Below are positions 14,707-23,068 of a stretch of DNA of 64,000 bases, in pieces. Positions within the stretch are counted from its first letter, which is position 1. The number at the start of each line of letters is the position of its first letter. The position numbers and the translations under genes were made by a program. The notes under the pieces are model-generated. The model was given only the letters and a program-made list of their open reading frames with translations. It was not told where the DNA came from and searched no databases. Source of the stretch: a virus; IMG/VR virus record IMGVR_UViG_3300009155_000051, positions 25,539-89,538 of that record; one strand, 5' to 3'.

Positions 14707-15295
14707 ATTCTATTTTTTTTAAAAATTCTTCAAATTTAAAAGCCGGACTCACATCAGTAAATTGAGAATCAAAATTACTTTTAGTCACAACCCCCTCGTA
14801 TTTTTCAATACCTATTATTTTTGTATTGTGTTCTATTATTTGGTTCTTTATTGATACTTTATCAAACAAATGATTACATAACGCCGCAGTAGATTCAAGT
14901 TGTTTATCAGTATAAGGTTGCCAAAAGAAATAATCTCTCCACTTCTTTTCAAACACATTACCTTTATAAATATCCCCAATCCAGTTAATGTAATAGTCAC
15001 TTAGCGGTTCTTTTTGTAACCACCCTAAATTTTCTAATGATATGATAATTGAATTTCTATTAATATTTGGTTCCGAGAAATATTCGGTGTGTTCATTGTT
15101 CTCTAAAAGTTGGAGAATTTCACCTTCTTTTGTTACAATGTAGTTTGGTACTCTTTTAAATTTCCCGTTGTAACGATATTTTAACATCATTAAATACTCA
15201 CCCGAATTTCTTGAAGTATGGGTGAGTATTATTTGATTTTTTTTCTTTTGTTTTCCCGATGGCTTAAAGTCACCGTATTTTATTATGTCTATCAT
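14687..15295 (-). CDS. N-acetylmuramoyl-L-alanine amidase (endolysin)
   Basis: A 202-residue enzyme with the amidase-2 (T7 lysozyme-like) pattern. The first zinc ligand is His26 in LTHTSRNSGEY, and the central strands VPNYIVTKEGEILQLL and SIIISLENLGWL follow the family order. The late His156 (QIIEHNTKI) and Asp181 in FTDVSPAF take the place of the usual gH...DPGP ligands. It would cut the bond between muramic acid and the peptide stem in host peptidoglycan. No signal peptide is present, so a holin is expected to release it; the membrane proteins next to it are candidates. The W/Y-rich middle (DYYINWIGDIYKG, FFWQPYTDKQLE) may bind glycan. Confidence 0.82.
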   Translation of the reverse strand: MIDIIKYGDFKPSGKQKKKNQIILTHTSRNSGEYLMMLKYRYNGKFKRVPNYIVTKEGEILQLLENNEHTEYFSEPNINRNSIIISLENLGWLQKEPLSDYYINWIGDIYKGNVFEKKWRDYFFWQPYTDKQLESTAALCNHLFDKVSIKNQIIEHNTKIIGIEKYEGVVTKSNFDSQFTDVSPAFKFEEFLKKIEYEQFTR

Positions 15296-15317
15296 TTCAG
15301 ATAACTTAATTATTTAT

Positions 15318-16139
15318 TTAGTCATTTGTTGGTTTAACATAACTTAACCTATTTGGACGTGGTGGTTCGTGTGTGTCCATTCCCGGACTAACATATTTAT
15401 CTTCAATTAATTCGTCAAAGTAATCTTCTTCTTCATCGTTATCTTTGTTTAATTCAACCACTGCAACTTCAACAATCTTTTCAACCTCAACAATCTTTTC
15501 AACCTCAACAATCTTTTCAACTTCAACAATCCTCTCAACTTCAATAGGTACTCTAACTATTTTTTCAACAATCACTTCTTCTATTACCGGAACCTCTACG
15601 ATTACTTCTTTAATAACCTCTTTTTCCACAATAACTTCTTTAATTATCTCTTTTACCTCATTATTACCTGATTTTCCATCATCGTATTTTGTGAAGAAGT
15701 GTAGAGACGTTAATGAGATTACAGGAAGTAAACCTCCTTCTAAGAATGCCAACCATCTTTTCATTGAGATAACGTCATTAGCTTTTGAACCTAACATTTC
15801 CCACACCGGTCCGGTAAGTTCCATCCACGATTTAAATAACTCCCCATTAGCATCAATTTGTTTATATGAATAGAAAATATTACCAATCATTTGGATGAAA
15901 GTAATTATCCCAAACATAAACCATACACCACCTTTGATTTTGTTAGTGGCCGCAACCAATGCGGTCATAGCACCTATCTCAATAGCAATTGATAAGTATA
16001 TCGCCCAACTGATGGGATTGGCCAAATTATACCAAGATACAACGTGTGATATAGATATTCCCGCAACCAAAATTATAGGTATCAAGAACATCGCTCTGTT
16101 TGGGTGTTCCTTAACGGATGCCCATAACTTCTTAATCAT
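15318..16139 (-). CDS. Four-helix membrane protein with Glu/Val/Ile repeat tail
   Basis: A 273-residue protein. Four membrane segments are visible at about 14-36, 40-62, 69-92 and 127-149 (for example FLIPIILVAGISISHVVSW). They are followed by a cytoplasmic-type tail (155-225) made of alternating V/I and E/K residues with perfect VEKIVE repeats (18-bp DNA repeats at 15464-15544), then an acidic and proline-rich end. Next to an amidase endolysin it is a candidate holin or lysis regulator, though it is longer than most holins. Another phage gene (24208-24843) has the same kind of EV/IK repeat. Its end is 22 bases from the amidase start. Confidence 0.7.
   Translation of the reverse strand: MIKKLWASVKEHPNRAMFLIPIILVAGISISHVVSWYNLANPISWAIYLSIAIEIGAMTALVAATNKIKGGVWFMFGIITFIQMIGNIFYSYKQIDANGELFKSWMELTGPVWEMLGSKANDVISMKRWLAFLEGGLLPVISLTSLHFFTKYDDGKSGNNEVKEIIKEVIVEKEVIKEVIVEVPVIEEVIVEKIVRVPIEVERIVEVEKIVEVEKIVEVEKIVEVAVVELNKDNDEEEDYFDELIEDKYVSPGMDTHEPPRPNRLSYVKPTND
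15464..15544. repeat. 18-bp tandem repeat (4.5 copies)
   Basis: The unit CAACYTCAACAATCTTTT repeats at 15464, 15482, 15500 and 15518 with a partial copy from 15536. It encodes the VEKIVE hexapeptide repeat in the membrane protein gene. Copies 2 and 3 are identical, which suggests recent slippage or unequal recombination. Confidence 0.9.
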
Positions 16140-16404
16140 TAGATATTTTACTTATTTCTTGGTCAATTTGAGTTTGTCTTGTAACATCTAATATTTTTCT
16201 ATCAGACGCTTGAATAGCTCTTTTCTCAGATTTAAGACCTTCAATCTTTATTTCTCTACGAAGTTTAACTGATAATGAATCAACACTATCATTAACGTCT
16301 TGGACTTTTGAATTTGTACTACAAGTCTTAAAAAATGTAATAATTACTAGGAAGAACATTATTCTAATACCCCAAGTATCAATAAAATTTAAAATTGGTT
16401 TCAT
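16132..16404 (-). CDS. Small membrane-anchored coiled-coil protein, 90 residues
   Basis: One membrane segment at about residues 11-27 (GIRIMFFLVIITFFKTC), then a charged helical region of about 60 residues with heptad character (VQDVNDSVDSLSVKLRREI). A cysteine directly after the hydrophobic stretch recalls a lipobox but the context (FFKTCST) is poor. The layout is that of small inner-membrane phage proteins such as Rz-type or holin-associated proteins. It heads the lysis operon and overlaps the four-helix membrane protein by 8 bases. No family recognised. Confidence 0.65.
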   Translation of the reverse strand: MKPILNFIDTWGIRIMFFLVIITFFKTCSTNSKVQDVNDSVDSLSVKLRREIKIEGLKSEKRAIQASDRKILDVTRQTQIDQEISKISND

Positions 16405-16431
16405 AATTTTTGTATTAAGTTTATTATAAAA

Positions 16432-16466
16432 GTAAAAAACCTTCTATTATAATAAATAGAAGGTTC
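16432..16466 (-). terminator. Intrinsic terminator after the sigma-factor gene
   Basis: On the minus strand an 11-pair stem AACCTTCTATT / AATAGAAGGTT (16465-16455 and 16448-16438) closes a six-base AT loop and is followed by TTTT. It ends the sigma-factor operon 9 bases after its stop and separates it from the lysis operon. Confidence 0.88.
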
Positions 16467-16474
16467 TAAAGTTT

Positions 16475-17275
16475 TTACATATAATCAAACAATACGGAAC
16501 TCTCATTCCTTAATTTTCGTAAAGCTTTTTCTTTAATTTGCCTGACACGTTCTTTTGTGAGGTTGAAATCCCCACCGATATCTTCAAGGGTTCTTGGTGT
16601 TCCGGATAATCCAAAATAATCCTCAATAATCAATTTTTCTCTTTCATCTAAAATATGTAATAGACTTAATAATTTAATCTTCAACATATCACCTGAATTA
16701 AATGACTCGTCGGGCATATCTGCATTATTGTTAACAATGATATCAACTAAAGTATCACCATCCTCATTAATATTCATATCCAAGTCAATCATTGATGGTA
16801 AGTTTTGAAACTTATCTTCTAACTTACCACCATTAGATTCAATTGCTTTCTTGGCTCTATGTAAATCCTGAACTACATTAACCGGTAGTCTTATAGTACG
16901 AGCATTGTCGTTTAATGATTGAAGAATGGATTGTTTAACCCACCATACCGCGTAAGATATAAATCTAAGATTCTTAGACCAATCAAAGTTATTAATAGCT
17001 TTCATCAACCCTAAGTTACCTTCGGCAATTAAATCAGGAAAATCTAATCCTTGATTTTGATATTGTTTAGCAACTGTAATAACAAAACGTAAATTCCCCT
17101 CAAGAAGTTCTTTTTGAATCTCCTTTCGTCTAGTATCACTAATCTCATTACCATTCATTAGTAACGCTAACTGACGTTCTCTTTCGGGAGTCATTACTTT
17201 AATCTTACGAATGTCTTTCAAATATAAGTTAATCTCTTCTTGGTTAATCGGTATGCCTGAATTTTTTTCTTTCAT
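16475..17275 (-). CDS. Sigma-70 family RNA polymerase sigma factor, Bacteroidota RpoD-like
   Basis: A 266-residue primary-type sigma factor. Region 1.2 is at about 14-42 (INLYLKDIRKIKVMTPERE). Region 2 is at 57-122 with NLRFVITVAKQYQNQGLDFP, NLGLMKAINNF and FISYAVWWVKQSIL. A shortened region 3 begins at RTIRLPVN and contains a DTLVDIIVNN patch like the Bacteroidota RpoD linker. Region 4 is at about 205-258 with the helix-turn-helix (LEDIGGDFNLTKERVRQIKE). The QYQNQGL signature is that of Bacteroidota RpoD. It would redirect host RNA polymerase to phage promoters. Host-type promoter sequence precedes its operon, so it is probably early. I infer that it recognises the TATTTAT boxes before virion genes. 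Confidence 0.92.
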   Translation of the reverse strand: MKEKNSGIPINQEEINLYLKDIRKIKVMTPERERQLALLMNGNEISDTRRKEIQKELLEGNLRFVITVAKQYQNQGLDFPDLIAEGNLGLMKAINNFDWSKNLRFISYAVWWVKQSILQSLNDNARTIRLPVNVVQDLHRAKKAIESNGGKLEDKFQNLPSMIDLDMNINEDGDTLVDIIVNNNADMPDESFNSGDMLKIKLLSLLHILDEREKLIIEDYFGLSGTPRTLEDIGGDFNLTKERVRQIKEKALRKLRNESSVLFDYM

Positions 17276-17276
17276 A

Positions 17277-17852
17277 TTAATTTGAGTATTTATTTAGTTG
17301 TGATAATTCTTTTTCTGTTAGTGAATTTAAACCTTTATCTTTAATTTTTTCCAATAATTCATCTAAAGATGGTATGCGTTGTTTATTTTTAATTTCATCA
17401 ATGTCCGTCCACTCATCTTCATCATATTCAAAATCAAAATTATCAACGTTTAAGTTAAAGTTATCTCGGATTTTGTCTTGTATCATTTTTCGTACCTCAA
17501 ATTCTTCTGTATACGAATTATTTGGTTTTTCTGACATAAAGTCACTAATACCATCATTAAAAAGATGTTTAGATATTTTTTCAGGTAATCCATATGACAA
17601 ATTGTCAGAGGTGTAAGGTAATAATATATACATAATATCACCCACGTCTAAAATCATATCAATATAGTCTTTCACATCCTGATAAGAATCTAATGTTGAT
17701 ATTGTGAACACAGATGATTCTGGTCCGAAATAAAAATTAAGATTTGGTGAGTCAGAAATAACACATAATTCTTCTGCGATTTGTTCTGTAAATTCTTTTG
17801 GGTTGTCGTTTTTTGCAAAGACAAATAAAATGTATTTGGTTAAGTCATTCAT
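17277..17852 (-). CDS. Acidic hypothetical protein co-transcribed with the sigma factor
   Basis: A 191-residue acidic protein. The first 100 residues form an alpha/beta domain (ILFVFAKNDNPKEFTEQIAE, VGDIMYILLPYTSDNLSYGL), the centre is Asp/Glu-rich (FDFEYDEDEWTDIDE), and the C-terminus is a helical hairpin (PSLDELLEKIKDKGLNSLTE). That tail resembles the LDxILDKIxxxGxxSLTxxE tail seen at the end of Bacteroidota rhomboid-type proteins; only the tail matches. One base separates it from the sigma-factor gene, so it may modulate the sigma factor or polymerase, but this is inference. Confidence 0.72.
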   Translation of the reverse strand: MNDLTKYILFVFAKNDNPKEFTEQIAEELCVISDSPNLNFYFGPESSVFTISTLDSYQDVKDYIDMILDVGDIMYILLPYTSDNLSYGLPEKISKHLFNDGISDFMSEKPNNSYTEEFEVRKMIQDKIRDNFNLNVDNFDFEYDEDEWTDIDEIKNKQRIPSLDELLEKIKDKGLNSLTEKELSQLNKYSN

Positions 17853-17883
17853 ACGTTATACGTTTAAGTTAGATATTATGTTA

Positions 17884-17891
17884 CAAAGATA
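17884..17891 (-). promoter_or_regulatory. Bacteroidota-type -7 box before the sigma-factor operon
   Basis: TATCTTTG on the minus strand, about 31 bases before the ATG at 17852. The -33 partner is weak (TTGG at a spacing of 22), so only the -7 element is supported. It lies just beyond the stop codon of the methylase gene. Confidence 0.45.
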
Positions 17892-17897
17892 GTGAAA

Positions 17898-20339
17898 TTA
17901 TTTTAATAAAAACCCAAGTTCATAAACCATTGGAGTCATTTCTTTATCTAATTGTTCAACCAAACTCTCAATTAATACTACATTAGATTCAGACGCAATT
18001 TTTTTAAATTGTGAATATCCCATATCCCACGGATATTCAGTTGAATTTAAAATTGTTTCAAAATAAATTCTTCTATACTCATCAATTATTTTTTTTGCAA
18101 TAGTCGGAATCCCTTCATAAAAATTTTCATCAGATAATATTTTTGCAACAAATCTATCTTCAGATAAATTAAAATCATCATATAGTGACATCACTTGGTG
18201 TTTTTCCATATGTTTAGTTAGCGATTGTCTCATAAATGGAAAAAATTCATTTTTAACCCTATAATTAACACCATTATATATTTTACTTATCCACGAAGTT
18301 TGATTAGAACCATTAGAAAATAAACATCTTATTAATGATAATTTTTTAAAAATATTATATTTTGGATGTTCTTCATCCGGTTTTAAATATTCATCTTTAT
18401 GATTTAACCAATTATTTTTTATTAATTTTCTCGCATTAAACATCATTATTGCCTCCCAAAATCCTTCTTCATTAAATGAAACTCCGTGTGATGAAGCAAA
18501 TGGCATTGTATAAAGTCCAACATATTGAGAATTAAATTGTACACAATTTGAGTTATTATGTAAAAACCCAATAAAATTTGTTTTAACAGTATCTTTATTT
18601 TTACTATTTAGAACAGGAACATCATACCCATTTATAGTAGGAACAAATTGAGCATTATCAGATTTTTCAATCCATTTTGATTTAATCCACGGTTTTGAAG
18701 ATTCTAAATTATCCGTATTGTAAAACAACTTCACACCCTTATTAACAACATCAATCCCTTCTCTTTCCAATATATCAAACGCAAACGTATTTGAGTCCTC
18801 AGGTACTCCACATTCAAAAATAGCAAAAACTAATGGCCAAGATTTAACACCCGCAAATTCTTTAGCATTAATTAAAAACCCTTTTTTAAATTTATAATTT
18901 CTACCCATAAATTCTCTAAGTTCTTTAGTTTTCTCACCTGTGAAATAAATTGGTAACATAAAATAACCAATATTAACTTTTTTACCGGTTTTTAAATATA
19001 AATTATTATTTTGATATAAGAATTGATTAAATAATTGGTCGCACGAATTACCTAGCCCGTCTTTTATCATTAATTTTCTAATGTATGTGTCTGAAACACC
19101 AGGTTTACTTGTTTTCCCATAATTTGCGGAGGTAAGGAATGGCGGATTTTCTAATTTATTTATTACTTCCGCATTATCAATTAAATTTTTTACACTAATT
19201 GGCAATAAATCGTAATTAGTCTCCAAATAATCTATTTCTTCAACAATTGCACCTTTATTATACCCCGATTGAATAATAGTATCAACATCCGCTCTATCTT
19301 TAGTTGATAATATTAAATTTGAGTATCTTCTATCTTTAGTTATATTAGCAGTTCCGGCACTTGAATCCCATACTAAATCAGTTGTTGATGTTCTATAATT
19401 TGGAAAAATTGATTCATAATATAAATCCGCTTGTTCAGCCCAAACAGATTGAGTATAAAATGCCCCTAATCTTCTTCTTTCAGAATCTTGAATTAAAGTA
19501 TCTTGAGTTGATGTTATTTTCTTTTTTTCATTATTTGAAAAATTATTAACATTAAATCCGTTCATTAATAATTCAAAATTTGTTTTATTAACTTTAATTT
19601 TAGAATTTCCAAAAGATTCTGTAATCAGAGAACCATCATTTTTTTTAACATTTAATCCATTACACATTGGATTAACAAATAAATGAACAAATAAATTAAC
19701 TGAATCATTTGGTAACATTTTAGTTTTTAGAACATCTTCCTCCCAATATGAAAACGCTTTTTTAATTTTATTAGACGTTACTGGTCTTTTTTGTACACTA
19801 TTTTTACAATAATTTAATATTCTATCATAAATTATTGGGAGATTAATTGCGGATATTGTATGATATATAGGTATTAATAAATTATTATTTAAGTCATTTA
19901 AAACCAAATCATATAATAATGGCACTTCTTTCCAAGCATCAACGGCATTACTAGGCCACTTAATATCTTCTGCTAAATAACTAAGAAGTTGATTTGTATG
20001 AAAATAAACAAATTCATTTTTATCTACAATTGCAACCACTTTAGGTGTCTTCAATTCTGTTGATTCATCCATTCGATGTAAATAAACTAAAGCTTGCACA
20101 AGAGCTCTTACCAAAGATTTATTACTTGATAAATTTTCATCAAGTTTAAATTCAAACAAAATACTGACATACCACTTTTTATTTTTAGGTGATTCATCGT
20201 AAAGAACCCCATCATCCCCTCGGAATCTATTAAATAATAAATTACTTTTAGATTGGAAAAATCCAATAATTGATTGTTGAACCACGCTTTCATTGTTTGC
20301 AATGGCTAAATTACTAATTGTTTGTCCTGTTGTTATCAT
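17898..20339 (-). CDS. Large N6-adenine DNA methyltransferase with nuclease-like N-terminus
   Basis: An 813-residue protein. Residues 1-110 contain a PD-(D/E)XK-like patch (VSILFEFKLDENLS, then RALVQALVYLHRMD). The methylase core begins near residue 290 with RRLGAFYTQSVWAEQA. SAM-binding motif I is VWDSSAGTANIT where the family has DPxxGTGN, so two usual residues differ. The catalytic motif IV NPPF is intact at about 399. Downstream are YFMLPIYFTGEKTKELREF and long C-terminal alpha-rich regions that could be target recognition. It resembles type IIG-like or stand-alone phage methylases. It has its own host-type promoter four bases upstream and is AT-richer than its neighbours, hinting at separate acquisition. 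Activity is uncertain because of motif I. Confidence 0.75.
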   Translation of the reverse strand: MITTGQTISNLAIANNESVVQQSIIGFFQSKSNLLFNRFRGDDGVLYDESPKNKKWYVSILFEFKLDENLSSNKSLVRALVQALVYLHRMDESTELKTPKVVAIVDKNEFVYFHTNQLLSYLAEDIKWPSNAVDAWKEVPLLYDLVLNDLNNNLLIPIYHTISAINLPIIYDRILNYCKNSVQKRPVTSNKIKKAFSYWEEDVLKTKMLPNDSVNLFVHLFVNPMCNGLNVKKNDGSLITESFGNSKIKVNKTNFELLMNGFNVNNFSNNEKKKITSTQDTLIQDSERRRLGAFYTQSVWAEQADLYYESIFPNYRTSTTDLVWDSSAGTANITKDRRYSNLILSTKDRADVDTIIQSGYNKGAIVEEIDYLETNYDLLPISVKNLIDNAEVINKLENPPFLTSANYGKTSKPGVSDTYIRKLMIKDGLGNSCDQLFNQFLYQNNNLYLKTGKKVNIGYFMLPIYFTGEKTKELREFMGRNYKFKKGFLINAKEFAGVKSWPLVFAIFECGVPEDSNTFAFDILEREGIDVVNKGVKLFYNTDNLESSKPWIKSKWIEKSDNAQFVPTINGYDVPVLNSKNKDTVKTNFIGFLHNNSNCVQFNSQYVGLYTMPFASSHGVSFNEEGFWEAIMMFNARKLIKNNWLNHKDEYLKPDEEHPKYNIFKKLSLIRCLFSNGSNQTSWISKIYNGVNYRVKNEFFPFMRQSLTKHMEKHQVMSLYDDFNLSEDRFVAKILSDENFYEGIPTIAKKIIDEYRRIYFETILNSTEYPWDMGYSQFKKIASESNVVLIESLVEQLDKEMTPMVYELGFLLK

Positions 20340-20343
20340 AATG

Positions 20344-20375
20344 CAAATATAATCATAATTATTTCAATAAACAAA
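20344..20375 (-). promoter_or_regulatory. Bacteroidota-type promoter, near-leaderless, of the large methylase
   Basis: On the minus strand TTTG (20375-20372), 20 bases, TATATTTG (20351-20344), then only four bases to the ATG at 20339. If transcription starts about six bases after the box, as is usual, the mRNA has essentially no 5' leader. Confidence 0.75.
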
Positions 20376-20387
20376 AAAAATAATATT

Positions 20388-22757
20388 TTATTGGGAAACA
20401 TAACTAATATTTTCTTCTTTTCTAATTCTTACCACGTTATCAGCCCAATTTGTTACTAATGGGTTGTGTGTAATAACAAATATCTTTTCAAAGTATTCTT
20501 TAATCTTACTAAAGAATTCTGATACCATCTCCAAGTTGTCGTTAGACATCTTCCCGAACACCTCATCAAACACAACAACGTTAGCTCTTGGTAATGAACA
20601 TATTTTACTCAATACCGCTCTCAACGCTAGTGAAGCAATTGACCTTTCATATCCGGACCCGGACGCCATCGGTTTCTCAACCTGAGTGTTGTTATCAATC
20701 ATTAGGAAGTCAACTTCATTCTTATCGTTAATCTTAACTTCTAATCTGAAGTGACAACTATCTTCCAATAGTCTTTGAAGTTCACTATTGATAAGTGGCA
20801 TCATCGTCTTCATTATAAGTTTGGTAACACCATTCTTACCGAATATTTCCAAATAGATTTTATAGATTCTTTCTCTCTCCGCTTCTTCCGCAATCTTTCT
20901 AATTGTTTCCAAGTTAGATGTTATCTTGGTTGTTAGATTGGTAATCGTAAACTTATTGTTTGAGATACTAGTTTCAATAGTTTTCTTCTCACCCTCAAGT
21001 TCATCAATTCTAATCCCCGCTTTAATCAATAATCCATCTGTCTTATTGTTTTCAATAATCTTATCCTGAACCTCAGAGTATCTTTCCAATTTGGTTTTCA
21101 ACGCATCAATCATCAATTGGAAACGTTCAACACTTAATTCGTATTTCTCTTTGATAAGTTTGTTTTTCTCATACTCATCAAATTCTTTTTTAAGGTTAAC
21201 AAAACCTAACTCTTTGCTGGTTAAATCCTGCATTAACCCCTCTAATTCCCCTTTGTGCGTGATAAATCCTGCAAGTTCCCCAATTTTTGCATTGGTAATC
21301 GCCGCATTCATTAGTTCAATACCACAGTGTTCACATTTGATTCCACCATCAACAGAACTCTTAAGTTCTTCAATACTTTTAATCTTTGCGTTGTTCTCCG
21401 CTTGTTTAGTAATCAAATCTTTAATTTTCTGTTTCACCTCATCGTGTTTGTCCTCGTGGTAAAATTCAGATGGTTCAACAACCTTAACCCCATCTCTGTC
21501 AGAAATGGCTTTGGCTTTCTGTAGGTCCAACCCATTAATTTCCTCTTGGACTTTATCCGGAGATACTAATGTTAAATCTCTATCAATATTGTGTTTGGAT
21601 TTTAACAATCCATCACGATACTCCTGACCCTTAAGGATTCTTGCTTTAGCATCTTCCAATTGAGTATCTAAAGTAAGATTACTCTCCGTTAGAGTATCAA
21701 TTGTATCTTGACTAGTTTGGTTATCCGTTTTAAGTTCTTCAGAGTTATAAATGTTTGACAACATTCCTTTGGAGAAGTCACTATAAATTTCTTTGGCGGC
21801 CTCTTCTTTACGTTTAAGGAAATCCAACCCCATAAACCTTGAAAGAACTTGACCCCTCGCCGTAGGTTTGGCGTCAATTAGTTCTTCCAAGTTGGTGGCA
21901 GTTGTTAGGATGGTCATTAAGAAGTCCTCTTTGGTCCCGATAGATGTTTTGATAAACGCCTCGGTCTCTCTTCGTTGTTCTCCGGTGAAGTTCTGCAAAC
22001 TACCATCAGACAATCTTTTGTAAAAGTCCAACTCGGTCTTAACCGTCCATTCATTTTTCTTTGATAACTTTCTCTCAATATTTCTCAATATGATATACTC
22101 CTCACCATCTATTGTAATCTCACCTTTTACAGCAACTTTGTTTCTCTCTGTAAACCTGTTGAATATCTCCTCCGCTTTAGATGTCTTGGTTGTCTCATTA
22201 AAGAATAAGAACATCAATAAATCCACAGTAAGAACTGTCTTACCCCCAAAGTTAGGTGGGTTTGATTCAACAACCGTAATCCCATCACACTTCTCAAAAT
22301 CTATTTTCTGATTCTCACCATAGGATAAAAAGTTTGAGAACTCAATGTTCTTGATATACCATCTCTTGAACGGGGCAGCATCAGTTTGAGTTTGTAACAA
22401 TTTGTTATCCACAATACTATTAAGTTGGTAGATATCATCGTAGTGTTCCATATTCCCCTTTGACTCCAAGAATGAACGAACTAACTCTAATTGATAGTTC
22501 TCATCCAAGATGTTAAAGGATATGTCTACGGTATGTGTGGTGTCGTCAGCAACCTTTGTTTTTGTTATTACATTGACGTTGGTTGTGTTATACTTCTTTT
22601 GAAAGTAATGACGAACACTCTTAATTTTTTCTTGAGTAAAGTTTTCAGCGTAATCCTCCCATACAATCTGTAAGTAAGGATTATCAAAACTTGTGATATC
22701 TAAATCTTTTATCATTATTGTGTAATTAAATTCTATGGGGGGATTAAATAAATCCAT
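20388..22757 (-). CDS. SbcC/Rad50-type recombination ATPase (T4 gp46-like)
   Basis: A 789-residue SMC-like ATPase. Walker A is at about 164-174 (ESNPPNFGGKT), preceded by YIKNIEFSNFLSYGENQ, the usual start of the family. Two long coiled-coil arms flank a zinc hook CEHC at about 473. The C-terminal half has the ABC signature SGSGYERS, Walker B VVVFDEVFG and the ITHN H-loop. With the SbcD/gp47 subunit at 24821-25618 it forms the nuclease complex that processes DNA ends for recombination-dependent replication. About 130 extra residues precede the canonical N-terminus. An internal ATG at 22715 (MIKDLDITSF) is an alternative start. Three AATGTCTAA repeats lie just upstream. Confidence 0.92.
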   Translation of the reverse strand: MDLFNPPIEFNYTIMIKDLDITSFDNPYLQIVWEDYAENFTQEKIKSVRHYFQKKYNTTNVNVITKTKVADDTTHTVDISFNILDENYQLELVRSFLESKGNMEHYDDIYQLNSIVDNKLLQTQTDAAPFKRWYIKNIEFSNFLSYGENQKIDFEKCDGITVVESNPPNFGGKTVLTVDLLMFLFFNETTKTSKAEEIFNRFTERNKVAVKGEITIDGEEYIILRNIERKLSKKNEWTVKTELDFYKRLSDGSLQNFTGEQRRETEAFIKTSIGTKEDFLMTILTTATNLEELIDAKPTARGQVLSRFMGLDFLKRKEEAAKEIYSDFSKGMLSNIYNSEELKTDNQTSQDTIDTLTESNLTLDTQLEDAKARILKGQEYRDGLLKSKHNIDRDLTLVSPDKVQEEINGLDLQKAKAISDRDGVKVVEPSEFYHEDKHDEVKQKIKDLITKQAENNAKIKSIEELKSSVDGGIKCEHCGIELMNAAITNAKIGELAGFITHKGELEGLMQDLTSKELGFVNLKKEFDEYEKNKLIKEKYELSVERFQLMIDALKTKLERYSEVQDKIIENNKTDGLLIKAGIRIDELEGEKKTIETSISNNKFTITNLTTKITSNLETIRKIAEEAERERIYKIYLEIFGKNGVTKLIMKTMMPLINSELQRLLEDSCHFRLEVKINDKNEVDFLMIDNNTQVEKPMASGSGYERSIASLALRAVLSKICSLPRANVVVFDEVFGKMSNDNLEMVSEFFSKIKEYFEKIFVITHNPLVTNWADNVVRIRKEENISYVSQ

Positions 22758-22763
22758 TGGTTG

Positions 22764-22794
22764 AATGTCTAAAAAATGTCTAACGAATGTCTAA
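22764..22794. repeat. Three 9-bp direct repeats at 11-bp spacing
   Basis: AATGTCTAA occurs at 22764-22772, 22775-22783 and 22786-22794, each exactly 11 bases from the next. On the coding strand the units read TTAGACATT and lie between the stop of the 89-residue gene (inside the last unit) and the start of the SbcC gene, 6 bases away. The spacing of one helical turn suits a protein binding one DNA face, or a repeated RNA-binding site for translational control. Confidence 0.85.
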
Positions 22795-23060
22795 ACAGTT
22801 TCAGAAGTTACAACTTCTACATCTGTTACGTTAATGTCATTTGTTTCACCAACAATTACATCACTAAGAACTTCAGTGTTCACATTAACTAGTTCACCAT
22901 TTTCATTTTGGTATTGAGCTTTTAACTCTTCCATTTGTTTTTCAAACATTTCTTGATACTCTGCTTGAGCTTTTTTTCTTAATCCTCTAAGAGTGTTGTT
23001 TCTGTGTGTAACTCTTGTTTTGTGTGCCTTTGCACCACCACGTAATTTTGACTTTGGCAT
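22791..23060 (-). CDS. Basic-to-acidic small protein, 89 residues
   Basis: The N-terminus is strongly basic (MPKSKLRGGAKAHKTRVTHR), followed by a helical Lys/Glu/Gln region (MFEKQMEELKAQYQNENGEL) and an acidic tail rich in V, T and D. I associate the first 20 residues with a conserved small protein of large phages, but know no function; nucleic-acid binding through the basic arm is plausible. It lies in the replication/recombination operon between a 169-residue gene and the SbcC gene. Its stop lies in the last of three 9-bp repeats. Confidence 0.72.
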   Translation of the reverse strand: MPKSKLRGGAKAHKTRVTHRNNTLRGLRKKAQAEYQEMFEKQMEELKAQYQNENGELVNVNTEVLSDVIVGETNDINVTDVEVVTSETV

Positions 23061-23068
23061 AATTGTTT

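Noticed and set aside
15464-15544. CRISPR-like array
   Set aside because: The repeat is contiguous, in frame and without spacers.
15445-15873. Plus-strand frame of Thr/Ser/Ile repeats
   Set aside because: It is the antisense reading of the 18-bp repeats and membrane helices of the membrane protein gene.
22764-22794. CRISPR-like repeats
   Set aside because: Units are 9 bp with 2-bp spacers, far too short.
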